The notes under the pieces: model-generated | The model's input: only the letters and a program-made list of their open reading frames with translations | Databases searched by the model: none | What the model was told of the DNA's origin: nothing | Part shown: one piece after another, positions 7,364 through 15,221 of the stretch | How the letters are laid out: every line of letters starts with the position of its first letter | How positions within the stretch are numbered: position 1 is the stretch's first letter | Source: WLMZ01 sp043747765 | GTDB taxonomy: Bacteria; Actinomycetota; Acidimicrobiia; Acidimicrobiales; Ilumatobacteraceae | Direction: 5' to 3' | DNA length: 26,961 nt | NCBI GenBank assembly: GCA_043747765.1 | Contig: JAYTOM010000170.1 | Span: forward strand, 1 to 26,961 | Made by a program: the position numbers and the translations under genes

Positions 7364-7663
7364 GTGCTGATCAACGAGTTCCTCATCCTCGGGGCGTTGC
7401 TGTTCTGCATCGGCGTCTACGGAGTGATCGCCCGCAAGAACGCGGTGCTGGTGCTGCTCAGCATCGAACTGATCCTCAATGCCGTCAACCTCAACCTGCT
7501 CGCATTCGCGCTACGCAACCACAATCCTGACGGCCAAGTGTTCGCGCTCTATGTCCTGGCCATCGCTGCTGCTGAAGTCGGCGTCGGCCTCGGGCTCGTG
7601 CTCCTGATCTTCCGCAACAAGAAGTCCATCTCGCTCGACGAGTTGTCCGAGATGAAGGGCTGA
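7364..7663 (+). CDS. nuoK: NADH-quinone oxidoreductase subunit K
   Basis: A 99-residue three-helix membrane subunit, the normal length. The second-helix motif NAVLVLLSIELILNAVNLNLLAF carries the conserved Glu used in proton transfer, and a second acidic residue in AAAEVGVGLGLVLLI marks helix 3. It starts with GTG three bases after nuoJ, and nuoL starts two bases after its stop. Confidence 0.95.
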   Translation: MLINEFLILGALLFCIGVYGVIARKNAVLVLLSIELILNAVNLNLLAFALRNHNPDGQVFALYVLAIAAAEVGVGLGLVLLIFRNKKSISLDELSEMKG

Positions 7664-7665
7664 AC

Positions 7666-10125
7666 GTGCTGGCTGCCGAATCGGGCTGGTTCCTCGACCA
7701 TGCCTTCCTCATTCCTGTCGTCCCGGCTGTTGCCTTCTGGCTGATCATCTTCTTCGGCAAGAAGTTGCCGATGAAAGGCAGCGAGATCGGCATCGCGTCG
7801 ATCGGCGCCTCGTTCGTTCTCGCCGCAGGGACCGCATACCAGTGGATCCAGCGCGTCGACTTCTTCTCATCCGGCGATCACGTCGGGGCCCTCGGAGGCT
7901 TCGGACGGGCGTTCGGGCTGCACGCGCAGGGTGAGGCTGGTTACATCCCGCCGGTGATCCACAAGATCGTCTGGTGGCAGAGCGGCGGTGTGCAGATCGG
8001 TCTCGGTCAACACATCGACGGCCTCGCCGTGATGCTGCTCCTGCTGGTGGCGTTCATCTCCGTGCTGGTCCAGATCTTCTCACTGGAATACCTGCGCGGT
8101 GATCGCCGCTACACCCACTTCTTCGCCGCTCTGACGCTGTTCAGCGCTGGCATGTTGGCGATGGTCCTCGCCGAGAACATGGTCCAGCTGATCCTCGGGT
8201 GGGAGATCATGGGCCTCTGCTCGTTCATGCTCATCGGCCACTGGTGGGAAGAGGAAGCGAACAGCAGGGCCGCGCTCAAGGCTTTCTTCACTGTGCGCGT
8301 CGGCGATATCGGCCTGCTCGTCGGAACCGGCATCGTGTTCTTCGGCGCCAGTGCCTATGCGACGAAGCTGAACAACGGGTCCAGCGGATTCAGCATCGAG
8401 ACCATCAACGAGTGGGCGCTCAGCAGAACGGGTTCGCACGCGATTCTGTTGTGGAGCTGTGTCGCTTTGTTCATCGCCGCGATCGGCAAGAGCGGCCAGT
8501 TCCCATTGCACACGTGGCTGCCGGACGCGATGGCCGGCCCGACGCCCGTCAGCTCGCTGCTGCATTCCAGCACGATGGTCGTCGCCGGCGTGTTCCTCGT
8601 CGCCCGGCTGTATCCGCTGTTCCACACCGGGCTCGACATCAATGTTGCCGGGCAGCACTTCAACGTGATCGCCGTGATCGGCGGCATCACGATCATCATC
8701 GCGGCGGTGTTGGCCTTCGTCCAGGCCGACATCAAGAAGGTGTTGGCGTACTCGACGGTGAGCCAACTCGGCTACATGATGATGGGTCTCGGCATCGGCG
8801 CCTGGACGCCTGCCGTCTTCCACATCTTTACCCACGCATTCTTCAAGTGCTGCCTGTTCCTGTGTGCGGGCTCGGTCAGCCACAGCGGCAGTCACCACAG
8901 CTTCGACATGCGGAAGGACATGGGTGGGCTGCGCAAGAAGATGCCGATCACCACCGCCTGCTGGATCCTGTCGACGGCTGCGCTGTGTGGCGTTCCGCTG
9001 TTCAGCGGTTTCTTCTCCAAGGACGAGATCATCGACAACGCACACCACAACGGATACACGGTGTTCTACATCGTTGGCCTGGTCGGGGTGTTCCTGACAA
9101 CGGCATATATGACTCGGGCAACATATCTGACCTTCTTCGGCAAAGCCCGCGGCGCGGCCGCCGGTGAGCACGACGATGAAGTCGTCGTTGCGCACGCGGA
9201 CATCGAGGACTCGCCGGCTGCGGTCCTGGCGATGATCGGTGCGGCCGCCGGTGCTCCTGGTTCGATCATCGTCGCCGATGCCAGCCACGGTGGCAGTGAA
9301 GGCCCCGACGAAGCGAGCTCGTATTCGGCAGCCTCACACTCGGCCGGCCACGTTCCGGTCCACGACGTGCCGGTTCACGACGTGCCGGTCCACGACGTGC
9401 CGGTCCACGACGCGCCGGTCCACGACGCGCACGGACACGACGCTCATGACGCTCATGACGCGCACGCTGGACCGCACGAGTCTCCGGCACTGATCACCGT
9501 CCCGTTGGTCATCCTCGCCGCGCTCGCTGTCGTGTCGGGCTTCCTCAACGCCGCCGCGTTCAAGATCGAGAACTTCACCCATTGGGTCCAGCCAGCCCTC
9601 GACGGCGTGCACTTCCCGACGCTCGACAGCGCCGAGTTCACATGGGCCAAATCGATTCCGTCGATCCTGCTCCTGCTGGCCGGTTTCGCGGTCAGTCTCG
9701 GCGTGTGCGTGGCCATCTACGGCGAGAAGACCCACCCGCTGAAGGGACTCACCCAGCGCATCGCACCGCTGCGATGGGGCCACACCTTCCTCGTCAACAA
9801 GTATTACCTCGATGTGCTCTACGAGAAGATCATCGTCCACGGTGTCGCCTACCCGGTCAGCAAGGGCGCGTACTGGATCAACCAGAACGTTCTCGACCGA
9901 ACGGTCAACGAGGCCGGAATCGGCGCTCGCAAGGTGGGCGGTTGGATCTACCGCAACATCGACCAGCGCGTGGTCGACGGGGCGGTGAACGGATCCGGGG
10001 CCGCAGCCCGCGGTTCGGGAAGCGCACTGCGGCCGCTGCAGTCCGGCAAGGTCAACCAATACGGCGCTCTGCTGTTCGGCTTCGCGGCCATCGCAGCTCT
10101 CGTTCTCGTCATCGTCAATTTCTGA
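7666..10125 (+). CDS. nuoL: NADH-quinone oxidoreductase subunit L with His-rich insertion
   Basis: An 819-residue antiporter-like subunit, much longer than the usual 600-660. The core is normal: GWEIMGLCSFMLIGHWW, KAFFTVRVGDIG, the HTWLPDAMAGPTPVSSLLHSSTMV channel block and VLAYSTVSQLGYMMMGLG. The extra length is a hydrophilic stretch of about 110 residues (roughly 495-605) inserted after the SKDEI helix region. It begins acidic (GEHDDEVVVAHADIED) and ends in repeated VPVHD and AHDAHDAH units, before the chain returns to membrane helices. The far C-terminus has an amphipathic segment and a last anchoring helix, as in NuoL. The insertion may bind metal or simply be a variable loop. GTG start, 2 nt after nuoK. 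Confidence 0.94.
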   Translation: MLAAESGWFLDHAFLIPVVPAVAFWLIIFFGKKLPMKGSEIGIASIGASFVLAAGTAYQWIQRVDFFSSGDHVGALGGFGRAFGLHAQGEAGYIPPVIHKIVWWQSGGVQIGLGQHIDGLAVMLLLLVAFISVLVQIFSLEYLRGDRRYTHFFAALTLFSAGMLAMVLAENMVQLILGWEIMGLCSFMLIGHWWEEEANSRAALKAFFTVRVGDIGLLVGTGIVFFGASAYATKLNNGSSGFSIETINEWALSRTGSHAILLWSCVALFIAAIGKSGQFPLHTWLPDAMAGPTPVSSLLHSSTMVVAGVFLVARLYPLFHTGLDINVAGQHFNVIAVIGGITIIIAAVLAFVQADIKKVLAYSTVSQLGYMMMGLGIGAWTPAVFHIFTHAFFKCCLFLCAGSVSHSGSHHSFDMRKDMGGLRKKMPITTACWILSTAALCGVPLFSGFFSKDEIIDNAHHNGYTVFYIVGLVGVFLTTAYMTRATYLTFFGKARGAAAGEHDDEVVVAHADIEDSPAAVLAMIGAAAGAPGSIIVADASHGGSEGPDEASSYSAASHSAGHVPVHDVPVHDVPVHDVPVHDAPVHDAHGHDAHDAHDAHAGPHESPALITVPLVILAALAVVSGFLNAAAFKIENFTHWVQPALDGVHFPTLDSAEFTWAKSIPSILLLLAGFAVSLGVCVAIYGEKTHPLKGLTQRIAPLRWGHTFLVNKYYLDVLYEKIIVHGVAYPVSKGAYWINQNVLDRTVNEAGIGARKVGGWIYRNIDQRVVDGAVNGSGAAARGSGSALRPLQSGKVNQYGALLFGFAAIAALVLVIVNF
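9352..9459 (+). repeat. In-frame 15-nt tandem repeats encoding VPVHD in nuoL
   Basis: Six consecutive 15-nt units, close to GTGCCGGTCCACGAC, run from 9352 to 9441 and are followed by two identical GCTCATGAC units. They encode VPVHD x4, APVHD, AHGHD, then AHD AHD. Near identity at DNA level points to recent expansion by slippage. Confidence 0.92.
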
Positions 10126-10154
10126 TTTCTGATTCCCTGAGGAGCCTCACGGCA

Positions 10155-11810
10155 ATGGATGTACTTCGCAACAACAACTGGCTGCTCACGGTAGGTACCT
10201 TCCTACCGCTGGCCGGCGTGCTCGTGATGATGTTCATCCCGAAGGGCAAGGAACTGCTGCTCAAGCAGGTCGCCTTGTTCACCGCACTGGCCACACTCGG
10301 GTTCGGCGTCGCGACGCTGATCCTGTTCAAGTACGGCAGCGCCGGGAAGCTGCAGTTCTTCGTCGACACCAAGTGGATCCCCGTCATCCACAGCGGTTAC
10401 ACGATCGGCCTCGACGGACTGAGCCTGCCGCTGTACATCCTCAGCATGCTCGTCACGGTGCTCGTGATGGTCTACTCGTGGGACCACATCCCGCCGCCGG
10501 GGAACGCCAAGGCATTCTTGATGTTGATGCTCGTCCTGCAGACAGCGATGGCCGGCACGTTCATCGCCCAGGACCTGATCCTGTTCTTCGTCTTCTTCGA
10601 ACTCGTCCTCCTGCCGATGTACTTCATGATCGGCGTCTGGGGTGGCGAGAACCGCCAGTACGCATCGCTGAAGTTCTTCCTGTACACGATGTTCGGTTCG
10701 GCGTTGATGCTCGTTGCCTTCCTGGCGTTGTACTGGCAGGTCGCCAAGCACGTCCCGGCCGGGGTCCAGCCGAGCTTCAGCATCCCGTTCCTCAGTCAGT
10801 ACGGGGGTGTCCTCGGACGAACGGTTCAGATCTGGTTGTTCGCCGGGATGTTCATCGGCTTCGCGGTCAAGGTGCCGATGTTCCCGTTCCACACGTGGCT
10901 GCCGGACGCGCACACCCAGGCCCCGACCCAGGGTTCGGTGATCCTCGCCGCGATCCTGCTCAAACTCGGAACATACGGTTTCATCCGGATCGCGATCCCC
11001 ATCCTGCCCAAGGCGGCGGTTGCTTGGGCGCCGTACATCGGCGCGCTGGCTGTGATCGGCATCATCTACGGAGCGCTGGGCTGCCTGGCCCAAACCGACA
11101 TGAAGCGTTTGATCGCGTTCAGTTCGGTGGCCCACATGGGTTTCGTGATGCTCGGCATATCCACGCTGACGACGCTCGGTGTGAACGCAGCCGTCTTCGG
11201 CATGGTCGCTCACGGCTTGATCACCGGCATGTTGTTCTTCGTCGCCGGATCGGTCAAGGACCGCTACCACACGCTGGAGATCAAACGCCTCGGAGGCATG
11301 CTCAAGCAGATGCCGAAGCTCGGCTGGATCATGGGCTTCTGCGCGATGGCGTCGCTCGGTCTGCCGGGCCTGGCCGGCTTCTGGGGCGAGTTCCCGGCGA
11401 TCGTTGCGTCGTACAGCCCCTTCGGTGGTAACTCGTCCCTCGCCGGGCTCAACCACAACGTGTTCCGGGTGTTCATGGTCATCGCCGCGGTCGGCACCGT
11501 GCTGGCCGCCGGCTACCTGCTCTGGTTGTTCCAGCGGGTCGCCTTCGGCGAGCCCAAGGACGAGTTCGCCGATGGCGGGCATGGCGCGAGCGGCGCACAC
11601 GGCGGCCATGGCGTCGTGACGTCGGTCGGTGCTGCGGCGAACGACATCCAGGACGGCCACAGCGACATCCACGACGTGAAGATCACCGAATGGATCGCCT
11701 GGACGCCGTTCCTGATCGGCATCGTCGTCTTCGGCGTCTACCCGAACCTGCTTTTCAAGATCATCGACCCTGCATCGCAGGTCGTCCTCAAGGCATTCGG
11801 AAGGGGCTGA
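10155..11810 (+). CDS. nuoM: NADH-quinone oxidoreductase subunit M
   Basis: A 551-residue antiporter-like subunit with about fourteen helices. Diagnostic NuoM segments are FFVFFELVLLPMYFMIGVWGG (helix-5 Glu), FPFHTWLPDAHTQAPTQGSVILAAILLKLGTYGFIRI, and DMKRLIAFSSVAHMGFVMLG. A short His/Gly loop (DGGHGASGAHGGHG, about residues 473-486) precedes the last helix and echoes the insertion in NuoL. The ATG at 10155 is preceded by GAGGAG at a suitable distance. The 29-nt gap to nuoL is the largest after nuoA-nuoB. Confidence 0.95.
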   Translation: MDVLRNNNWLLTVGTFLPLAGVLVMMFIPKGKELLLKQVALFTALATLGFGVATLILFKYGSAGKLQFFVDTKWIPVIHSGYTIGLDGLSLPLYILSMLVTVLVMVYSWDHIPPPGNAKAFLMLMLVLQTAMAGTFIAQDLILFFVFFELVLLPMYFMIGVWGGENRQYASLKFFLYTMFGSALMLVAFLALYWQVAKHVPAGVQPSFSIPFLSQYGGVLGRTVQIWLFAGMFIGFAVKVPMFPFHTWLPDAHTQAPTQGSVILAAILLKLGTYGFIRIAIPILPKAAVAWAPYIGALAVIGIIYGALGCLAQTDMKRLIAFSSVAHMGFVMLGISTLTTLGVNAAVFGMVAHGLITGMLFFVAGSVKDRYHTLEIKRLGGMLKQMPKLGWIMGFCAMASLGLPGLAGFWGEFPAIVASYSPFGGNSSLAGLNHNVFRVFMVIAAVGTVLAAGYLLWLFQRVAFGEPKDEFADGGHGASGAHGGHGVVTSVGAAANDIQDGHSDIHDVKITEWIAWTPFLIGIVVFGVYPNLLFKIIDPASQVVLKAFGRG

Positions 11811-11813
11811 CCG

Positions 11814-13334
11814 GTGCTGTCCACGCTCCTCGCTGCGGCAGGCGACTTCGTCCGCCCACGCATCGACTATCACGCGCTCGCGCCGGAACTGATCTTGGCC
11901 GCCGGCATCTGCGTGGTGCTGATGGTCGATCTGTTCGTGGCCGATTCGAAGCGTTGGATCACTGCGACGGTTGCCGGTCTGTTCCTGATCGGTTCGGTCA
12001 TCCCGGTCGTCACCCTCGCGTTGATCGGCGACAGTACGCGGTCGATGTTCGGCGGTCGGTACGTGGTCGACCGGTTCAGTCTGATCATGAAGGCGATGTT
12101 CCTGATCATCGGCTACGTGGTCGTCCTGCTGTCCACCAACGAGGTCGAAGAGGGCGGCTATCACCAGGGCGAGTACTACGTGCTGTTGCTCGCCAGCGTG
12201 CTCGGCATGGTGATGATGACCAGCTCACGAGATCTGGTCAGCGTGTTCGTGGCCTTCGAGTTCCTGTCGATCCCCACCTACATGCTCGCCGCATGGCGCA
12301 AACGCGACCCGAAGAGCAACGAGGCGGGCGTCAAGTACTTCTTGCTCGGCGTCTTCGCCAGTGCCGTGATGCTCTACGGGATGAGCCTGCTCTACGGCGT
12401 CAGCTCGTCGACCAAGCTGACCGACATCAGCGCGTATCTCGCCGTCCACAAGACCACGGGCGTCGTCGCTCTCGCGATCGTGTTCATCATCGTCGGATTT
12501 GGCTTCAAGGTCAGCGCCGTGCCGTTCCACAGTTGGGCCCCGGACACCTACGAGGGCGCACCCACACCGGTCACGGCCTTCCTGTCGGTGGCGTCCAAGG
12601 CCGGTGGGTTCATTGCTCTCGTCAGCATGGTGTACCTCTGCTTCCCGTCGGCCAAAGATGTCTGGCAGCCGTTCATCTTCGTGCTCGCTGCGCTGACGAT
12701 GACCGTCGGCAACGTACTGGCGTTGAAGCAGACGAACATCGTCAGGATGCTGGCGTACTCCTCGGTCAGCCAAGGTGGTTTCATCCTGATGCCATTCGTG
12801 GTCGCCGGCACCAAGGCAGCTGAGACATCGCTGAAGACGATCGTCGTCTACCTTCTCGTTTATGCCAGTACCAACCTCGGAGTGTTCGCCGTGGTCATCG
12901 CGGTCACGCGCAAGACGCGCAGCGCGGAGATCAGCAGTATGGGCGGGATGCTGTCCTACGCGCCAGGCCTGACCGCGTTGATGACGTTTTTCCTCGCCTC
13001 GCTGGCCGGCATCCCACCATTCGGAGGGTGGTTCGCCAAGCTGAATGCTTTCCGCTCCGTGCTCGAGGCCGGCACGACGCTCGGCTACATAATCGCGATC
13101 ATCGGTGCGGTCAACACCGTCATCGCGTTCGGTTACTACGGCAACGTGATGCGCGAGATGTGGATGAAGCCCACCCCGCACGGCGACAATGCACCGCTGA
13201 AGATTCCGCCGTCGGTGATTGCTGCGCTCGGCATCACGGGCGCCGCCACGCTCGTCCTCGGTATTCTGCCGCAGCTCGTCCTTCGTTTCGGCAACCTGAA
13301 TGATCTCGTCCACGCCGGTGCCCTCGGCAAGTGA
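11814..13334 (+). CDS. nuoN: NADH-quinone oxidoreductase subunit N
   Basis: A 506-residue antiporter-like subunit next to NuoK. NuoN landmarks are ELILAAGICVVLMVDLF at the first helix, VAFEFLSIPTYMLAAW (helix-5 Glu), GVKYFLLGVFASAVMLYG, VPFHSWAPDTYEGAPTPVTAFLSVASKAGGF and NIVRMLAYSSVSQGGF. The late-chain FLASLAGIPPFGGWFAKLNAF is also typical. It starts with GTG four bases after nuoM and overlaps the next gene by 35 nt, which suggests the methyltransferase belongs to the same transcript. Confidence 0.95.
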   Translation: MLSTLLAAAGDFVRPRIDYHALAPELILAAGICVVLMVDLFVADSKRWITATVAGLFLIGSVIPVVTLALIGDSTRSMFGGRYVVDRFSLIMKAMFLIIGYVVVLLSTNEVEEGGYHQGEYYVLLLASVLGMVMMTSSRDLVSVFVAFEFLSIPTYMLAAWRKRDPKSNEAGVKYFLLGVFASAVMLYGMSLLYGVSSSTKLTDISAYLAVHKTTGVVALAIVFIIVGFGFKVSAVPFHSWAPDTYEGAPTPVTAFLSVASKAGGFIALVSMVYLCFPSAKDVWQPFIFVLAALTMTVGNVLALKQTNIVRMLAYSSVSQGGFILMPFVVAGTKAAETSLKTIVVYLLVYASTNLGVFAVVIAVTRKTRSAEISSMGGMLSYAPGLTALMTFFLASLAGIPPFGGWFAKLNAFRSVLEAGTTLGYIIAIIGAVNTVIAFGYYGNVMREMWMKPTPHGDNAPLKIPPSVIAALGITGAATLVLGILPQLVLRFGNLNDLVHAGALGK

Positions 13335-14403
13335 CGGCGGAGCGGCCGACGACGTTCGCGCCGCAATAGAAGCGGCGGATCCGGTCAGCGGTCAACGGGC
13401 AATCCCGTTCGAGCAATTCATGGACATATCGCTGTACGGCGAGCACGGGTTCTACACGTCCGGCGGAACGGCTGGTCGACACGGCGACTTCATCACCAGC
13501 CCGGAGGTCGGACCTCTGTTCGGAACGGTGCTGGCGACGGCGCTCGACTCGTGGTGGAACGATCTCGGCCGGCCGTCTCCGTTCACGGTGGTCGAAGTCG
13601 GAGCCGGTCCGGGGACGTTGGCGCGGTCGATCGTGGCGGCCGCGCCGCATTCGCTGGCGGCGATGCATTACATCGCAATCGAGGTTGCCGGGTCCCTGCG
13701 CGCCCGCCATCCCTTCGGCATCGAATCCGGTACCACGATGCCGACCGAGAAGTTCACCGGTGTGATCATCGCCAACGAACTATTGGACAACCTGCCGTTT
13801 CGGTTGTTCGTGATGGACGGTCGCTGGCGGGAAGCCTTCGTGACGGTTCAACGAGACGGATCGTTGGCAGAGATTCTCCGTGTGGCCGACGATGTGGATT
13901 CGTTGCGGCTGCCGTCCAACGCCGTGCTCGGAGCGCGGGTGCCGGTCCAGGTCCGCGCCGCGCAGTGGATGGAATCGAGCAAGGCATTGCTGCTCAGCGG
14001 GAGAATGTTGATCATCGACTACGCGTCGCCGACAACGGCGCAGTTCGCAGGCCGGCCATGGCGAGAGTGGTTGCGCACGTTCCGCGGACACGGACGTGGC
14101 CAGCACTATCTGCGCGATCCCGGGCTGCAGGACATCACCGCCGACGTTGCGATCGATCAGCTCATCGCCGTAGCCGGTGAGCCAGATGCAGTGCGAAGTC
14201 AGAACCAGTTCCTCCGGCGATGGGGAATCGACGATCTGGTTGCGCACGGCCGGCAGTACTGGACCGAGAATGCCGCAGCCCCGACCCTCGCAGCAATGAA
14301 GATGCGCAGCAGGATCGGCGAGGCAGAGGCGTTGTTGGCGGAACCGGGTCTCGGTTCGTTCACTGCGATCGAATACGGCGTTGGTGGGCAGCGTTCGACG
14401 TAG
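13300..14403 (+). CDS. MidA/NDUFAF7-family class I SAM methyltransferase
   Basis: A 367-residue protein of the SAM-dependent arginine methyltransferase family that includes mitochondrial NDUFAF7 (MidA). Recognisable blocks are IPFEQFMDISLYGEHGFYTSG, GRHGDFITSPEVGPLFG, the SAM loop VVEVGAGPGTLARSI, and GVIIANELLDNLPFRLF, then YGxxR-like C-terminal segments around RGHGRGQHYLRDPG. NDUFAF7 symmetrically dimethylates one Arg of the 49-kDa complex I subunit and is needed for assembly (established for mitochondria). Here the gene starts inside nuoN, and NuoD keeps the matching Arg72, so the same role is inferred. GTG 13318 is an alternative start. TAG stop at 14401. Confidence 0.88.
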   Translation: MISSTPVPSASDGGAADDVRAAIEAADPVSGQRAIPFEQFMDISLYGEHGFYTSGGTAGRHGDFITSPEVGPLFGTVLATALDSWWNDLGRPSPFTVVEVGAGPGTLARSIVAAAPHSLAAMHYIAIEVAGSLRARHPFGIESGTTMPTEKFTGVIIANELLDNLPFRLFVMDGRWREAFVTVQRDGSLAEILRVADDVDSLRLPSNAVLGARVPVQVRAAQWMESSKALLLSGRMLIIDYASPTTAQFAGRPWREWLRTFRGHGRGQHYLRDPGLQDITADVAIDQLIAVAGEPDAVRSQNQFLRRWGIDDLVAHGRQYWTENAAAPTLAAMKMRSRIGEAEALLAEPGLGSFTAIEYGVGGQRST

Positions 14404-14453
14404 GCCCGTGACCTGGCGATTCGACCTGACGTGGAAACGCACTCTTCGATGTG

Positions 14454-14476
14454 TATGTTAGGTATTCTTAACTCAC
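14454..14476 (+). promoter_or_regulatory. Iron-box-like (DtxR/IdeR) operator over a -10 element
   Basis: TTAGGTATTCTTAACTCAC at 14458-14476 shares its left half TTAGGT and the right-half TAAC core with the DtxR/IdeR consensus (11 of 19 positions by eye). TATGTT at 14454-14459 fits TAnnnT and overlaps it, so a bound repressor would block the promoter. No good -35 is visible. The first long genes downstream are a lipoprotein and an FTR1 iron permease, which makes iron control plausible. The right half is degenerate. Confidence 0.5.
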
Positions 14477-14591
14477 TCCATCAAGGGTGATTTCGACTCT
14501 CTGTGAGGTTCACTGGTGCATACTCGTCGACGTCGTCTCCGATCCGCAGCGTTCGAGGAGTCCATCACGCCGTTCGGCGGCGGGTACTTTT

Positions 14592-14668
14592 CGCCCTTCC
14601 CGGTGCCACTCGCGGCGCCGGCGCCGGCTTCCTCGCGGACGGTCTCTTCGCGAATCCGGGGAAGGGCG
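14592..14668 (+). promoter_or_regulatory. Structured leader RNA that can sequester a ribosome binding site
   Basis: CGCCCTTCCCGG (14592-14603) pairs with CCGGGGAAGGGCG (14656-14668), 12 bp with one bulged G. The right strand contains the purine run GGGGAAGGG just 3 nt before the ATG at 14670, so closing the stem would hide it. Inside lie two smaller hairpins: CGGCG-CCGG-CGCCG (14613-14626) and TCGCG/CGCGA (14633-14637 with 14649-14653). The shape resembles a three-way junction. It matches no riboswitch class I recognise. It sits in the leader, roughly 280 nt long, between the iron-box promoter and the lipoprotein gene. The rest of 14404-14746 shows no other supported gene. Confidence 0.45.
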
Positions 14669-14669
14669 C

Positions 14670-14771
14670 ATGATCGGGCGCTCCATCAACCGCTCGATCA
14701 ACCGCCCACACAATCGCCCACACAACCGCTCGCACGAACAGCAAGGGTGCACAGACCCCGAGTTCCACTGA
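14670..14771 (+). CDS. Possible 33-residue leader peptide (repeat-encoded)
   Basis: ATG follows GGGGAAGGG by 3 nt and opens a 33-codon frame ending TGA at 14771. The peptide starts MIGRSINRSINRPHNRPHNR and ends with a Cys and His-containing tail. It is basic, with a four-residue repeat, and has no known homologue I can name. The frame overlaps the GTG of the lipoprotein gene by 25 nt, so its translation could affect initiation there. The purine run lies in the right arm of the leader stem. It could equally be chance coding in repeat DNA. Confidence 0.3.
   Translation: MIGRSINRSINRPHNRPHNRSHEQQGCTDPEFH
14685..14732 (+). repeat. Four 12-nt tandem repeats in the iron-operon leader
   Basis: ATCAACCGCTCG, ATCAACCGCCCA, CACAATCGCCCA and CACAACCGCTCG run head to tail. 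The changes suggest duplication followed by drift. The array lies between the structured leader and the lipoprotein start, inside the possible leader peptide frame. Confidence 0.8.
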
Positions 14772-15193
14772 CCATCGTCTCGCTGACGATAACCGGGGTG
14801 CTCGTTGTTGTTGCCTGCGGATCGGACGTCCAGCGGGCCGCCAGCACGACGACCGCCGCATCGGCTGCTGCCGTGACGACTTCGGCCCCCGAGAAGGTCC
14901 ACGTCGATGCGGCCGCCGTGACGGCAGGTTTCAGCGCGCTGCCGGCCACCATCGCCGCAGCGATCGCGGCCATCGGGACGCCAGACGCGAAGGCAAGGCT
15001 GGCTGCGATCGAGGCGCAGTGGTTCTCCTTCGAGGGCACCGTACGCGACACCGACACCACGATCTATCTCGCCATCGAGGACCAATTGACCCCGCTGCAA
15101 CGCCAGATCGAAAAGGGCGACGCAGCAACGGCGACGACCACCGCCACCACTCTTGTCGGACTGTTCGCCCAGTACATGGCGACATACCGGTGA
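14747..15193 (+). CDS. Small helical lipoprotein preceding the FTR1 permease
   Basis: A 148-residue exported protein. It begins VHRPRVPLTIVSLTITGVLVVVACGSD, a basic n-region and hydrophobic core ending in a lipobox-like VVAC, so lipidation of that Cys is likely. A Thr/Ala-rich linker follows, then a helical domain of about 100 residues (WFSFEGTVRDTDTTIYLAIE, QLTPLQRQIEKGD). Its FE...R....IE..L..L...I pattern resembles the extracytoplasmic N-terminal domain of the adjacent FTR1 protein by eye. I infer a periplasmic or cell-surface partner that delivers or senses iron. The GTG at 14747 is chosen because the frame upstream lacks signal-peptide character. No enzyme motif is seen. Confidence 0.7.
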   Translation: MHRPRVPLTIVSLTITGVLVVVACGSDVQRAASTTTAASAAAVTTSAPEKVHVDAAAVTAGFSALPATIAAAIAAIGTPDAKARLAAIEAQWFSFEGTVRDTDTTIYLAIEDQLTPLQRQIEKGDAATATTTATTLVGLFAQYMATYR

Positions 15194-15221
15194 ACGTGCG
15201 CGCGAGGGTTCGGTGGCGCTG

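Noticed and set aside
10203..12164. Very long open frame on the minus strand, antisense to nuoM and nuoN
   Set aside because: The translation is rich in Arg, Asp, His and Gln without family motifs, and it mirrors the codon bias of genuine nuo genes on the other strand. It is a high-GC shadow.
14516..14746. N-terminal extension of the lipoprotein from GTG 14516
   Set aside because: It would place about 77 Arg/Pro-rich residues before the signal sequence, and the DNA there is explained by leader structure and 12-nt repeats.
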